Shown piece by piece: positions 9,305 to 18,364 of a stretch of 64,000 nucleotides of DNA; the stretch's first letter is position 1, and every line of letters starts with the position of its first letter. Source of the DNA: Nostoc edaphicum CCNP1411 (GTDB lineage Bacteria > Cyanobacteriota > Cyanobacteriia > Cyanobacteriales > Nostocaceae). Under the pieces are notes generated by a model. The model saw nothing but the letters and a program-made list of their open reading frames with translations, made no database searches and was not told the DNA's origin. The stretch is taken from NCBI RefSeq assembly GCF_014023275.1, contig NZ_CP054698.1, positions 2,852,001-2,916,000 of the forward strand, read 5' to 3'. The translations under genes were made by a program, and so were the position numbers.

Positions 9305-10442
9305 TAGGAATCATATTTGATTTCTGAAAAAAACTACGAGATAATACGGACAGAATATTTGTCTAATAGCTAACAATGATAAACCAGCATCTACAAGCCG
9401 CGATCGCAGAACTACAAGAATTTATAGATGATCGCCCAGATGCGCGTGAGGTGAGGAAAGCGTTGGCAGTCAAATTGGTTTATCAAGGCTACAAGTATGA
9501 GGAAATTCAAACAATTTTAGATGTGTCACTGGGTTCGATAACAAGCTGGAAGCAAGCTTATGAGGAAGATGGAATTTCGGGACTGCGCCTGAACCACAAG
9601 GGGAAAAAAAAAGTTACTTAACTGCTCAACAACGAGAAGAAGTTTTAAGTTGGTTGCAAACAAAAGAATGTTGGGAACTTGGTGAACTCGAATATAAATT
9701 GGCTTTTTGAATATGATGTAACTTATGAGTCAAAGCGGAGCTATTATGACTTATTTGATGCGGCAGGAATTAGTTGGAAGAAAACTACTTCTTTAAATCC
9801 AAAAGCTGACGAGGACGCTGTTGCTGCAAAAAAAAAAGAGATTGAAACACTATTGGCAAGGCATCGGCAGGAAATTGAAGAAGGAAAGTTGAGAGTATTG
9901 CTGCTTGATGAGTGTCATTTAATGTGGGGAGATTTAAGTGGGTATGTCTGGGGAAAAACTGACCAAGAAATAGCAGTGAGAGTTGTTAATATACGAGACA
10001 AACAGACATACTACGGGGCAGTTGACTATCTGGAGGGAAGCTTACTACTAAAAGCGTATAACGCAGGTAACTCAGAAAATACAATTGATTATCTACGTTA
10101 TTTATTAGATCAGTCCCCCAATCAAAGATTACTTCTTTTTTGGGATGGTGCTTCTTACCATCGTTCACATCTGGTTCAAAACTTTTTAGGCGAGGTAAAC
10201 CAAGATTTGTCTCAAGAGGAGTGGAAAATTCACTGCGTCCGCTTTGCTCCTAATTGCCCGTCACAAAATCCAATTGAGGATATTTGGTTACAAGCTAAAA
10301 CCTGGGTGCGGCGTTTCTGTGCCTTGATTCCTTCGTTCTCACATCTCAAATGGATGTTTGAGTGGTTTATCCGGCACACTACCTTTGATTTTGCGACTCT
10401 TCAAATGTACGGAGCTTTTTCAGAAATCAAATATTAGTCCTA
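9305..10442 (+). mobile_element. IS630-family insertion sequence
   Basis: Inverted repeats at 9303-9330 and 10417-10444 match at 26 of 28 positions; each end begins TATAGGA and runs into ATATTTGATTTCTGAAAA. IS630 elements insert at and duplicate TA, and TA is present at 9303-9304 and 10443-10444. It encodes a single broken transposase. Its left end touches the right end of the MITE-like element at 9117-9301, and the CTAT flank of that element overlaps the TATA here, so the two insertions are nested or adjacent. Confidence 0.88.
9376..10437 (+). pseudogene. IS630 transposase with two frame breaks
   Basis: The first part (9376-9621) is the helix-turn-helix region (QGYKYEEIQTILDVSLGSITSWKQAY). 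The frame is lost at a run of nine A (9604-9612); reading -1 from there continues with SYLTAQQREEVLSWLQ up to about 9706. A second break at TTTTT (9703-9707) returns to the original frame, giving EYDVTYESKRSYYDLF and then the DDE catalytic core: LLLDECH, LLFWDGASYH and NPIEDIW. The A9 run could allow programmed slippage, as in other IS elements, but the second break is not expected in a functional gene. The shared frame of the two large open pieces is therefore misleading. Confidence 0.85.
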
Positions 10443-10535
10443 TAATAACTATAAATTATTGACTATGGACTATTGACGACTTTGAGATAAAGTATTGTGT
10501 GTGCCAACTTTGATCGCCACCTGACGGAGACTGCA

Positions 10536-10871
10536 ATGAGTAAGGCTGTAATCACCATAACTGATGCTGAGTTTGAAACCGAAGTGTTAAAAGCCGAGCA
10601 GCCTGTATTAGTTTACTTTTGGGCTTCCTGGTGTGGGCCTTGTCAATTGATGTCGCCCCTGATTAACTCAACCGCTACCAAATATAGCGATCGCCTCAAA
10701 GTCGTTAAGATGGAAATTGACCCTAACCCACTGACTGTTAAGCAGTACCAAGTGGAAGGTGTACCTGCCCTCAGACTATTTCAAGGAGATAAACTACTAG
10801 AATCTACTGAGGGAGTTATCGGAAAAGATAAATTACTCGCTCTTTTAGATACTCACTTAAGCAGTAATTAG
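10536..10871 (+). CDS. Thioredoxin-fold protein
   Basis: A 111-residue thioredoxin with the classic active site WCGPC (residues 32-36 from the start chosen), the cis-proline segment VEGVPALRLF, and C-terminal helix KDKLLALLDTHL. It is a cytosolic dithiol-disulfide oxidoreductase by family. The open frame extends upstream to 10497, but the ATG at 10536 (MSKAVITITDAEF) is preceded by GGAGA and gives the normal thioredoxin N-terminus. It lies 99 bases downstream of the IS630 element and just upstream of the aminotransferase gene. Confidence 0.92.
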   Translation: MSKAVITITDAEFETEVLKAEQPVLVYFWASWCGPCQLMSPLINSTATKYSDRLKVVKMEIDPNPLTVKQYQVEGVPALRLFQGDKLLESTEGVIGKDKLLALLDTHLSSN

Positions 10872-10944
10872 TCAATAGTTCATAGTTCATAGCAAATGAC
10901 CAATGACTAATGACCAATGACTAATGACCAATGACTAATGACTA
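10872..10944. repeat. ATGACCA/ATGACTA STRR reaching the next start codon
   Basis: The spacer between the thioredoxin-like and aminotransferase genes is almost wholly built of alternating ATGACCA and ATGACTA heptamers, preceded by TTCATAG units. The ATG at 10938 belongs to the last repeats. Confidence 0.88.
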
Positions 10945-12170
10945 ACATACAGTTTGCACAACGTTTACAACCCTTACAATCTAATGTATTTGCTGATATG
11001 GACAGAGCCAAGGCAGTCGCTTTGGCCGCTGGACGACAGGTAATTGATTTGTCCTTGGGGTCTTCTGATTTACCAGCCGAGGCACACGTCATCGACGCGA
11101 TCGCCCAATCTCTCCACGATCGCAGTACCCACGGCTATCTGTTATTTAACGGTACCCAAGGATTTCGCGAAGCCGCAGCCAAATGGTATGAACAAAAATT
11201 TGGCATCAGAGTAGATCCTCAAACTGAGGTACTACCTCTGATTGGTTCTCAAGAAGGTACAGCCCATTTACCTCTAGCAATACTCAATCCAGGGGATTTT
11301 GCTCTGTTGCTCGATCCAGGTTATCCCTCCCATGCGGGGGGAGTCTACCTAGCAAGTGGCCAAATCTACCCAATGCCATTACGGGCAGAAAACGATTTTT
11401 TACCAGTGTTTGCTGATATTCCCGCCCCAGTCTTGGCGCAGTCGCGGATGATGGTATTAAGTTATCCTCACAATCCCACGGCTGCGATCGCACCCTTATC
11501 TTTCTTCCAAGAAGCTGTCGCCTTCTGTCAGCAACACAATCTCGTCCTCGTTCACGATTTCCCCTACGTAGATTTGGTATTTGAGCAGACCGGAGACTGG
11601 GTAGACTCTTCTCCCAATCTAAAATCCAAAATCCAAAATCCAAAATCCCTAGTCCCTTCGATTCTGCAAGCTGATCCAGAGAAAAGCGTCTCGATAGAAT
11701 TTTTCACCCTTTCCAAGTCTTACAATATGGGCGGCTTCCGCATTGGCTACGCCATCGGAAATGCGCAGTTAATTAATGCTTTACGCCAGGTAAAAGCCGC
11801 CGTTGATTTTAATCAGTATCGGGGAATTTTGAATGGTGCGATCGCAGCCATGACTGGCCCGCAAGCTGGGGTGAAAACGGCCGTTGCAACCTTCCAGAAG
11901 CGCCGAGATGCTTTCATTACAGCTTTACATCGCATTGGCTGGAAAGTTCCCACTCCCGAAGCCACAATGTACATTTGGGCAAAGTTACCCCCATCTTGGA
12001 GTCAAAACTCTGTAGAATTTTGTACTCAGCTAGTCAAACAAACTGGTGTAGCTGCTTCTCCAGGTGCTGGCTTTGGCAAATCTGGAGAAGGATATGTCCG
12101 TTTTGCGTTGGTGCATGAGCCACCTTTGTTAGAAACTGCTGTAGAAAGAATTGCTGAATTCCTAAATTAA
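10938..12170 (+). CDS. Class I/II PLP aminotransferase, DapL-like
   Basis: This fold-type I PLP enzyme resembles LL-diaminopimelate aminotransferase and related cyanobacterial aminotransferases. Landmarks are the N-terminal AKAVALAAGRQVIDLSLGSSDLP, GSQEGTAHLPLAILNPGD, the SYPHNPTAA segment, LVHDFPYVDLVF, the PLP lysine in TLSKSYNMGGFRIGY, and the C-terminal arginine in GYVRFALV. The substrate is not certain. Residues about 226-238 (PNLKSKIQNPKS) are encoded by an inserted heptamer repeat and form an extra loop before the PLP-lysine strand. The start ATG lies inside an STRR and lacks a Shine-Dalgarno sequence. Confidence 0.85.
   Translation: MTNIQFAQRLQPLQSNVFADMDRAKAVALAAGRQVIDLSLGSSDLPAEAHVIDAIAQSLHDRSTHGYLLFNGTQGFREAAAKWYEQKFGIRVDPQTEVLPLIGSQEGTAHLPLAILNPGDFALLLDPGYPSHAGGVYLASGQIYPMPLRAENDFLPVFADIPAPVLAQSRMMVLSYPHNPTAAIAPLSFFQEAVAFCQQHNLVLVHDFPYVDLVFEQTGDWVDSSPNLKSKIQNPKSLVPSILQADPEKSVSIEFFTLSKSYNMGGFRIGYAIGNAQLINALRQVKAAVDFNQYRGILNGAIAAMTGPQAGVKTAVATFQKRRDAFITALHRIGWKVPTPEATMYIWAKLPPSWSQNSVEFCTQLVKQTGVAASPGAGFGKSGEGYVRFALVHEPPLLETAVERIAEFLN
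11615..11650. repeat. In-frame AATCCAA-type repeat inside the aminotransferase gene
   Basis: About four to five copies of the 7-base unit AAAATCC/TCCAAAA lie inside the coding region and keep the frame open. The same unit is found in intergenic STRRs of this window (for example near 18725-18755). Confidence 0.85.
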
Positions 12171-12231
12171 ATTTCTTCTCAAACCAAACACCAAAGATTT
12201 TTTGCAGCAAAGTCTATGGAGAGAACACACG

Positions 12232-12259
12232 GTAGGGGCGCACATATGTGCGCCCCTAC
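12232..12259. repeat. Perfect 28-base palindrome
   Basis: GTAGGGGCGCACAT is followed directly by its exact reverse complement. It lies 61 bases after the aminotransferase stop and has no T-tract, so it is either a dispersed palindromic repeat or a processing/stability hairpin. The rest of the gap up to the PEP-CTERM gene is AT-rich except for the leader at 12410-12545. Confidence 0.8.
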
Positions 12260-12409
12260 GAATACTTGTATTCTACTAAAACAATAAGTTGTATTTAAAA
12301 TCACTCTGCCATTTTGAATATAATTGTAATTATACGCATAAAAGTCTATAAATATTAGTCATCTTTTCATTGATAATCAGCATGAACTTTACCCAATCAG
12401 GTCTCACCG

Positions 12410-12545
12410 TTTCTTAAACTGGGTTTGTACGCAAAACTACCAAAGACGGCTAACGATGTAGGTTGCGTTTTTAAGCAACCATATTGTCAAAAAGCCTGTA
12501 GTCAAGACAGCCCAAGCCTAAAAACGGCAATAGTTTAAAACTTAA
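12410..12545 (+). promoter_or_regulatory. Possible structured 5' leader of the PEP-CTERM gene
   Basis: This non-coding stretch contains ACGCAAAACTACC, GACGGCTAACGATG and GTAGGTTGC, then a hairpin GGTTGC...GCAACC (12463-12482) and a second small hairpin CTGT...ACAG (about 12498-12512). The GTAGGTT strand could pair either with AACTAC upstream or with GCAACC downstream, which would allow switching. Parts recall the ACGCAAAGC...GGCTAA core of c-di-GMP-I riboswitches, but the GGCAAACC half was not found. This is a structure-based guess. Confidence 0.25.
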
Positions 12546-12573
12546 CTTCCAAACTGACAGAGACTTGAAAACA

Positions 12574-13467
12574 ATGAAGATGACTTTTCAGAAACTTGTA
12601 ATTGGTGCTTCAATGGCTATTGGTGTGAGCGCTCTTGCCATAGTACCAGCACAGGCTGGAACACTCACTGGTGCTACCATAGGTGGAACAGCATCAAGTG
12701 ATTATTTAATCTATGATGTGTCAGGTAACAGTACTGTACTTGTGCCAAATACCCAGACAAACATCCAGAAAGTTCTGGATGGTAATGCTGCAAATCCTAC
12801 TGGAAACGTAGAGTTACGAGCTAGCAGTGAAGGGTCTGGTTTTGATTTCACCAAAAACACCACTTTGACAGGGCAAATTGGTGACAAAAGTATCACCTTG
12901 AGCAGTCTGACAGCAACAGATTGGTTTAGTACTGGCTCAGAATTGAGTACAAACTATGGAGCAAAGAACTTTGCAAATACTTGGTTTAACGAATTTGCTA
13001 AGGCAGCGGGTTTAGGAGCAAATTTAATCCCTACAGCCTATAATATGTTTTTGAGCAGCAATGGTTTTCAACGCTCCAGCGACCCTAATATCTCTTATGT
13101 TAATCAAAATGACATCACTGGCGATATTAAAATTGGGTTAGCCGGTCACTTTGATTTAAAAGAGTACTATCGTCCTATATCACCACTCTTGGCTAGTTTT
13201 CTCAAAACTGGATTCCAAGCTAGTGAAGTTGTTAAAGTTACCTACAATGACAAGACTGATTTCCTTTACAGCTTTTCTGCTACAAAAAGTGGGCTAAGTA
13301 ACAGTTTAGGAGTAGGTGCTGATGGCAAGTCCCACAGTGGCAACTATGAAGTTACCATCCAAGGTGTGCCTCCCACAGCAGTACCAGAACCATCAATAAT
13401 ACTGGGTGTGCTAGGTGTTGCTGGTGTATTTGCTACCCAACGAAAATTTAAAAAAGCATCTATTTAA
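12574..13467 (+). CDS. PEP-CTERM sorting-domain secreted protein
   Basis: An exported protein with a Sec signal peptide (MKMTFQKLVIGASMAIGVSA...PAQA, cleavage expected after AQA) and a C-terminal PEP-CTERM signal: VPEPSIILGVLGVAGVFA followed by basic QRKFKKASI. PEP-CTERM proteins are processed by exosortase and end up at the cell surface or in exopolysaccharide. The middle is a Ser/Thr/Asn-rich beta domain of unknown function. The frame is open to a TTG at 12565, but the ATG at 12574 gives a cleaner signal peptide. A terminator follows, so the gene is likely monocistronic with its own leader. Confidence 0.87.
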   Translation: MKMTFQKLVIGASMAIGVSALAIVPAQAGTLTGATIGGTASSDYLIYDVSGNSTVLVPNTQTNIQKVLDGNAANPTGNVELRASSEGSGFDFTKNTTLTGQIGDKSITLSSLTATDWFSTGSELSTNYGAKNFANTWFNEFAKAAGLGANLIPTAYNMFLSSNGFQRSSDPNISYVNQNDITGDIKIGLAGHFDLKEYYRPISPLLASFLKTGFQASEVVKVTYNDKTDFLYSFSATKSGLSNSLGVGADGKSHSGNYEVTIQGVPPTAVPEPSIILGVLGVAGVFATQRKFKKASI

Positions 13468-13497
13468 GATTGTGGGTTAAAAACGACAAAAAAGTTA

Positions 13498-13524
13498 GGG
13501 AGCTATTTATTAGCTCCCTTTTTT
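13498..13524 (+). terminator. Terminator of the PEP-CTERM gene
   Basis: The stem GGGAGCTA / TAGCTCCC with a 5-base loop and a run of six T lies 30 bases after the stop codon. Confidence 0.92.
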
Positions 13525-14046
13525 GATGAATAATTTCTGCAAACTGTAAGATAATTTAATCTTCTAGGTTATACTATTCCTAAAAACATTTGCAACGAAT
13601 GAATCGCTTGTAATATTCTGCATCTCTATGCCCCTACCAACGTGTTTGTAATATAGATTTCGTGAAATGGTATTACTTAGTATTACTTCCCCTCATATCC
13701 AAATGAAATCTGTTTCGGGAAGGGGAATTACCATACGGTTAATTACAGTATTACTTAAGTAGTTTTACTAATACAAATTCGGCAATTCAATTTTTAAAAG
13801 CTATCGTTGATTTAATACTAAAATTTAGAAAAAGTCTGTAAAAAAAAGCTTAATTTTTGATTAAATTATATTTAAGGATACTATCATTTAAGTGTTGTAG
13901 CGCAGCGAAATTTAATTTTTTTATATCTTTGACTAGATTTAGATAAGTCAAACTTCTATTTTTTTCACGGTTTAAATGCACTACCGTTTTAGTTTATGGT
14001 AATAATTGTTGGCTTTTACTTAAAAAAAATCAGATAATAGGTAGTA
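13525..14046. other. AT-rich intergenic region, no gene seen
   Basis: No open frame of protein-like composition is present. Around 13668-13735 there is a loose inverted pattern (GGTATTACTT...CCCCT against AGGGGAATTACC). The last 100 bases should contain the promoter of the response regulator. Confidence 0.45.
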
Positions 14047-14469
14047 ATGAGAGCACAATTACTCAATATAGATGAGCCATTGCAGTCAAACAAAGTTAGA
14101 CGAATTTTGCTAGTTGAAGACCATTATCTCAATCGAATGTTACTGAGTGACTATCTAATTTACTGTGGGTACGATGTCCAAAGCTTATCAGAAGGCTCTA
14201 ATTTTTTCTCAACTATAGAGAAATTCCAGCCAGATTTAATGTTACTAGACTTGAAATTGCCAGATGTTGACGGTTATTCGCTTTTAAAACAAGTCCAGCA
14301 AAAACCTGAGTTGTCAAAAATACCTATTATTGTGGTTTCAGCCTTTGCTTTTAAAGCAGACCAGGAACTAGCCCTGAGTTTGGGCGCACGTCACTATTTT
14401 GTCAAACCTTTAAAACTCAAGGATCTCATCTTTGCAATTGAAGAACAGTTTACTTGTCGCCCCAGATAA
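14047..14469 (+). CDS. Single-domain response regulator (CheY-like)
   Basis: A stand-alone receiver domain of 140 residues. The acidic pocket is VEDHYLN (E24, D25), the phospho-acceptor is D68 in LMLLDLKLPDVDGYS, the switch serine is in PIIVVSAFA, and the conserved lysine is in YFVKPLKLKDL. No output domain is attached, so it probably acts by protein contact with a kinase or effector encoded elsewhere. The first 16 residues precede the fold. A small coiled-coil gene follows on the other strand, 21 bases away. Confidence 0.92.
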   Translation: MRAQLLNIDEPLQSNKVRRILLVEDHYLNRMLLSDYLIYCGYDVQSLSEGSNFFSTIEKFQPDLMLLDLKLPDVDGYSLLKQVQQKPELSKIPIIVVSAFAFKADQELALSLGARHYFVKPLKLKDLIFAIEEQFTCRPR

Positions 14470-14490
14470 AGTTTTGTGCTATGCGTGAAT

Positions 14491-14670
14491 TTATTCTGCT
14501 TTTTGGTTAGCGATGAACTCTTCCACACGCTCGCTAATATTTTGTATAGAACTGCCAATGGTTGAAATTTTTTGTTGTACTTGTGCTAACAATAAAACTG
14601 CCGTTTGTAGCTCATTGAGAGTTTCAGCCATAGCCTCACGATACTGGGCTTCAAAATCTTGTAAGTTCAT
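14491..14670 (-). CDS. Small coiled-coil protein of unknown function
   Basis: A 59-residue acidic helical protein: MNLQDFEAQYREAMAETLNELQ, then a hydrophobic heptad region (AVLLLAQVQQKISTIGSSIQNISERVEEFI). The frame is open up to 14718, but the ATG at 14670 gives a soluble start, whereas the longer form adds an unlikely Ile-rich end. It is convergent to the response regulator. No function is known to me. Confidence 0.6.
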   Translation of the reverse strand: MNLQDFEAQYREAMAETLNELQTAVLLLAQVQQKISTIGSSIQNISERVEEFIANQKAE

Positions 14671-15273
14671 AGTTTGGCTTTTACTTAAAATCATTATAAT
14701 AGCTATATTCTCAATCATAATCGTAAATTTGATTTACTAAATCCGTTAATTCGCTTAATACTATAAGTTCAATAAAAAAACTTAAATGCTGGAGATTAAT
14801 AAAAATTTTATATTATATTTATAAAAGCAATATTTAAATATATTTTTTTAAAATGCAGAAAAAGTAAGTGAGTATAAGATAAAAATATCTTTAGAAAAAA
14901 CTTTAAATAAAAAAATACTCTTAATTTTAAAATATTAATTGTATCTTCAAAAAAGAAAATTTTGATTCTGACAGTAGCAACTGATGACTATAGCGGTTCT
15001 CGACAAGTGTGAAGTACAATTTTGACCTATCTCCTAAAAAGCTAGGTCAAAATTGTTCCACCTTCCCGAAGGCGGAAAGGGTTAGGGCAATACTGTTCGG
15101 TTAAGGCAAGAGACGCACAGTAAATTACCACCTAGTCACTAATCCCCAGTCACCAGTACTCTGGTGTATGTAGATCATGATGCCAACTTTATATTTACTT
15201 GATAAATAGTTCGTTAAATCGGCACGAAAAAATTATTTTTCTTAAAATAGAGAAAGATTACCTAATTTTCGTT
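14671..15273. other. AT-rich region upstream of uvrC with hairpin and repeat fragment
   Basis: Bases 14720-14980 are extremely AT-rich with no gene. A perfect 12-base-pair hairpin (CAATTTTGACCT at 15017-15028 with AGGTCAAAATTG at 15044-15055) is followed by CTTCCCGAAGGCGGAAAGG and, at 15088-15116, a reversed fragment of the dispersed repeat also present at 26364, 32119 and 60053. Confidence 0.6.
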
Positions 15274-17151
15274 GTGACAATATCTACGCAAATATTACCG
15301 CTGGTTAAAGAGCCAGAACGACTGGAAAACCGTCTAGCCGAAATTCCACCGGAACCGGGGGTTTATTTTATGCGGGACAACAGCGATCGCATTATATATA
15401 TAGGTAAATCACGTAAGTTGCGATCGCGTGTCCGTTCTTATTTCCGGGATGGCTACAACAAGAGTGAACGTATTGCCACGATGGTCAAGTTGGTGACAGA
15501 AATTGAATTCATTGTCACTGATACTGAAGCCGAAGCTCTAGCGCTCGAAGCCAATTTGATCAAGCAGCACCAGCCATACTTTAACGTGCTGCTCAAAGAT
15601 GATAAAAAATATCCCTATCTCTGCATCACTTGGTCAGAAGATTATCCGCGAATTTTTATTACCCGTAAACGCCAGTTCGGCAAAGAAAAGGATAAATTTT
15701 ATGGGCCTTATACTGATGCTGGATTACTGCGAGAAATTGTCCGTATCTGCAAACGCATCTTTCCCCAGCGACAACGACCTCAACCACTTTTCAAAGACCG
15801 TCCTTGCTTGAATTATGATTTAGGCCGTTGTCCGGGTGTGTGTCAAAAGCTGATTTCACCAGAAGAATATCGCAAAATTGTGCAAAAGGTGGCGATGGTC
15901 TTTCAAGGTCGAACTCAAGAACTGATTGATATTTTGACTCAACAGATGAGCGCCGCCGCCGAAAACTTGAATTTTGAGTCAGCAGCGCGGATTCGCGATC
16001 AAATTTCTGGGTTAAAGTCGCTGACAGCTGACCAAAAAGTTTCCTTACCAGATGATACAGTTTCGCGGGATGCGATCGCACTGGCAGCCGACGAACAGCA
16101 CGCCTGCATTCAACTATTCCAGATTCGCGCTGGTCAATTGGTAGGACGTTTAGCTTTTGTGGCGGATGCTCACGCAGAACCGGGAGCTATTTTACAACGA
16201 GCTTTGGAGGAACATTACCAAACTGCTGACTCAGTGGAAATACCTTTAGAGATTTTGGTACAGCATGATTTACCAGATGTGGAGATATTGGCGGATGTCT
16301 TAACTCACCGTAAAGGTAAAAAAGTCACGATTTTGACTCCTTTGCGCCAAACTAAGGCAGAATTAATTGAGATGGTAGAGCGAAATGCCCAGTATGAATT
16401 GCAAAGAATGCAAAAATTTGGCGATCGCAATCACCAAGCAATGCAAGATTTAGCCAACATTCTCGATTTACCAGATGCACCCCACCGCATTGAAGGTTAT
16501 GACATTTCCCATATTCAGGGGTCAAATGCTGTAGCTTCGCAAGTGGTATTTATCGACGGATTACCGGCCAAACAGCACTATCGCCACTACAAAATTAAAA
16601 ATCCTACTGTGACAGCAGGACATTCAGATGATTTTGCCAGTCTGGCTGAAGTTATTGGGCGGCGGTTTCGTAAGTATGGGGAAAATCAGCAATTAGCACG
16701 TTTGGGTAATCCTGACTGGCCTGATTTAATCATGATTGATGGCGGTAAAGGTCAGCTATCTTCAGTTATCGCCATTTTGCAAGAGATGAATTTATTAGAA
16801 GACTTGCGAGTTGTGAGTTTAGCGAAGCAGCGAGAAGAGATTTTTTTACCGGGAGAATCTAAACCCTTGACAACTGATGCAGAACAACCAGGGGTGCAGT
16901 TGTTGCGGCGGTTGCGCGATGAAGCGCATCGATTTGCAGTAAGTTTCCATCGTCAGCAACGTAGTGATAAATTGAAGCGATCGCGTTTAGATGAAATTCC
17001 TGGCTTAGGACATCATCGACAAAAGCTGCTACTAGGGCATTTCCGCTCAGTTGACTACATTCGGCAAGCGACAACCACGCAACTCGCGGAAGTAGCAGGA
17101 ATTGGGCCGCGTTTGGCTCAAGAAATTTACGATTATTTTCATCCTGCTTGA
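15274..17151 (+). CDS. uvrC: UvrC, excinuclease ABC subunit C
   Basis: UvrC makes both incisions in nucleotide excision repair after UvrA/UvrB damage recognition. Domains in order are the GIY-YIG nuclease ([25 protein letters not shown], about residues 20-100), a Cys-containing linker ([14 protein letters not shown]), the UVR helix hairpin that binds UvrB ([17 protein letters not shown]), the RNase-H-like endonuclease ([11 protein letters not shown]...MIDGGKGQL) and C-terminal helix-hairpin-helix motifs (LDEIPGLG..., [19 protein letters not shown]). The frame runs open from 15199, but the GTG at 15274 gives [17 protein letters not shown], the usual cyanobacterial UvrC start; the product is then 625 residues. 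Confidence 0.94.
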   Translation: MTISTQILPLVKEPERLENRLAEIPPEPGVYFMRDNSDRIIYIGKSRKLRSRVRSYFRDGYNKSERIATMVKLVTEIEFIVTDTEAEALALEANLIKQHQPYFNVLLKDDKKYPYLCITWSEDYPRIFITRKRQFGKEKDKFYGPYTDAGLLREIVRICKRIFPQRQRPQPLFKDRPCLNYDLGRCPGVCQKLISPEEYRKIVQKVAMVFQGRTQELIDILTQQMSAAAENLNFESAARIRDQISGLKSLTADQKVSLPDDTVSRDAIALAADEQHACIQLFQIRAGQLVGRLAFVADAHAEPGAILQRALEEHYQTADSVEIPLEILVQHDLPDVEILADVLTHRKGKKVTILTPLRQTKAELIEMVERNAQYELQRMQKFGDRNHQAMQDLANILDLPDAPHRIEGYDISHIQGSNAVASQVVFIDGLPAKQHYRHYKIKNPTVTAGHSDDFASLAEVIGRRFRKYGENQQLARLGNPDWPDLIMIDGGKGQLSSVIAILQEMNLLEDLRVVSLAKQREEIFLPGESKPLTTDAEQPGVQLLRRLRDEAHRFAVSFHRQQRSDKLKRSRLDEIPGLGHHRQKLLLGHFRSVDYIRQATTTQLAEVAGIGPRLAQEIYDYFHPA

Positions 17152-17179
17152 AGTGACATCACAAATTTCCCGGACTTAC

Positions 17180-18364
17180 TTATGAATAAAAATTGGGTTT
17201 TGGCAGTTCATCATTTAACGCCCAATTTCCGATCTCTTGAATTTTGTAATCTACCGGATCGTGGAGAGTGAACGTGCGGAGATTACGCCAATAGCGATCA
17301 AAGCCGTACTTTGCCGTAGTAGCGCGTGCGCCCATAACTTCAAAAATGCGGTTGGTAATGTCTAAACCGACTCTAGTCGCTGCAACTTTGGCAGTAGCGA
17401 CGCAAAGCGCACATTCCCCACGTTGTTCGGCGGTGAGTGACCATTCTTTTTCCCAAGCCGCTTGTAGTAATTCTCCAGCTTGCTCAGTCAAGCTCTTAGC
17501 TGCTTGGAGTTCAACCCATATTTTGCCATAGTGCTGGAGGATGTGAGGATCTTGGGTTGCACTCTCTACACCCGATGTCAGCCAAGGTTTTGTATTAGTG
17601 GAAGTATATGTTTTAGCAGCTTCAAATGCTCCTTGAGCAATTCCCAGGTAAATATTAGCAAGATTCAATTGAGTTAAACAGGCACGAATAGTAATGAAGG
17701 GTTGACTGGGTTTGTCTCTACTACCAAGAATTTCGTCAGGGTACACCAACACATTCTCAAAAGTAACACTACCACTATCTGTTTGACGTTGCCCGATATT
17801 ATCCCAATCATGATGAACAGTAACGCCTTGCCGTTGGGTAGGAATTACCAAAATATTCAATTCATCAGTTTCCTGATGAATGGCAGTGATGGGCAATATA
17901 TCCGAGTCTTGAGAGCCAGAGCAAAAGCTTTTAATCCCATTCAGACGGAAATAATCATTTTCCGGTGTCAGAGTAGCTCTTTTATCTAAAGGATTGAGGG
18001 CATTGCACCAAAACCAATTATTGTGAATAGTTTCTGAGTAATATCGCTGTTTTTGCTCTGCCGAACCAAAGATATGCGGAATTACTACACCTAGATGGTG
18101 GTAAGAAAATACGTGAGCAATGGAGCTATCAACCTTAGCAAACTCGCGGGTAATTTGCAGAACGGTAATCCAGCTTTGCCCTAAACCACCGTACTCTGTG
18201 GGTACGATGAGTTTTAGCAAGTTACTTTGGCGCAAGCGATCGCGTTCATGCTTTGGCGTTCCCCCTTTGACATCCCGTTCTACAGCAGTCTGGGCAAATT
18301 CTTCTGCTAAAGACTTAGCTATATCAAGATAATTTTGAGACTCTTTCGTTTCGATTAATTGCAT
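17180..18364 (-). CDS. Acyl-CoA dehydrogenase-fold oxidoreductase, SfnB/DszC-like
   Basis: A 394-residue flavoprotein with the three-part acyl-CoA dehydrogenase fold: N-terminal helices (LLKLIVPTEYGGLG), a middle beta domain (LNGIKSFCSGSQDSDILPITA, WDNIGQRQTDSGSVTFENV) and C-terminal helices ending WRNLRTFTLHDPVDYKIQEIGNW. The catalytic glutamate of true acyl-CoA dehydrogenases is not evident, and the TLHDP ending is typical of the SfnB/DszC group, which acts on organosulfur compounds with reduced flavin. Together with SfnB, SfnG and an LLM monooxygenase next door, this points to desulfurisation of sulfones or sulfonates. The exact substrate is unknown. It converges with uvrC, with only 28 bases between the stops. 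Confidence 0.85.
   Translation of the reverse strand: MQLIETKESQNYLDIAKSLAEEFAQTAVERDVKGGTPKHERDRLRQSNLLKLIVPTEYGGLGQSWITVLQITREFAKVDSSIAHVFSYHHLGVVIPHIFGSAEQKQRYYSETIHNNWFWCNALNPLDKRATLTPENDYFRLNGIKSFCSGSQDSDILPITAIHQETDELNILVIPTQRQGVTVHHDWDNIGQRQTDSGSVTFENVLVYPDEILGSRDKPSQPFITIRACLTQLNLANIYLGIAQGAFEAAKTYTSTNTKPWLTSGVESATQDPHILQHYGKIWVELQAAKSLTEQAGELLQAAWEKEWSLTAEQRGECALCVATAKVAATRVGLDITNRIFEVMGARATTAKYGFDRYWRNLRTFTLHDPVDYKIQEIGNWALNDELPKPNFYS

Noticed and set aside
15199..15273. N-terminal extension of UvrC
   Set aside because: The first 25 codons are AT-rich and unlike the usual start; the GTG at 15274 gives the expected [14 protein letters not shown].
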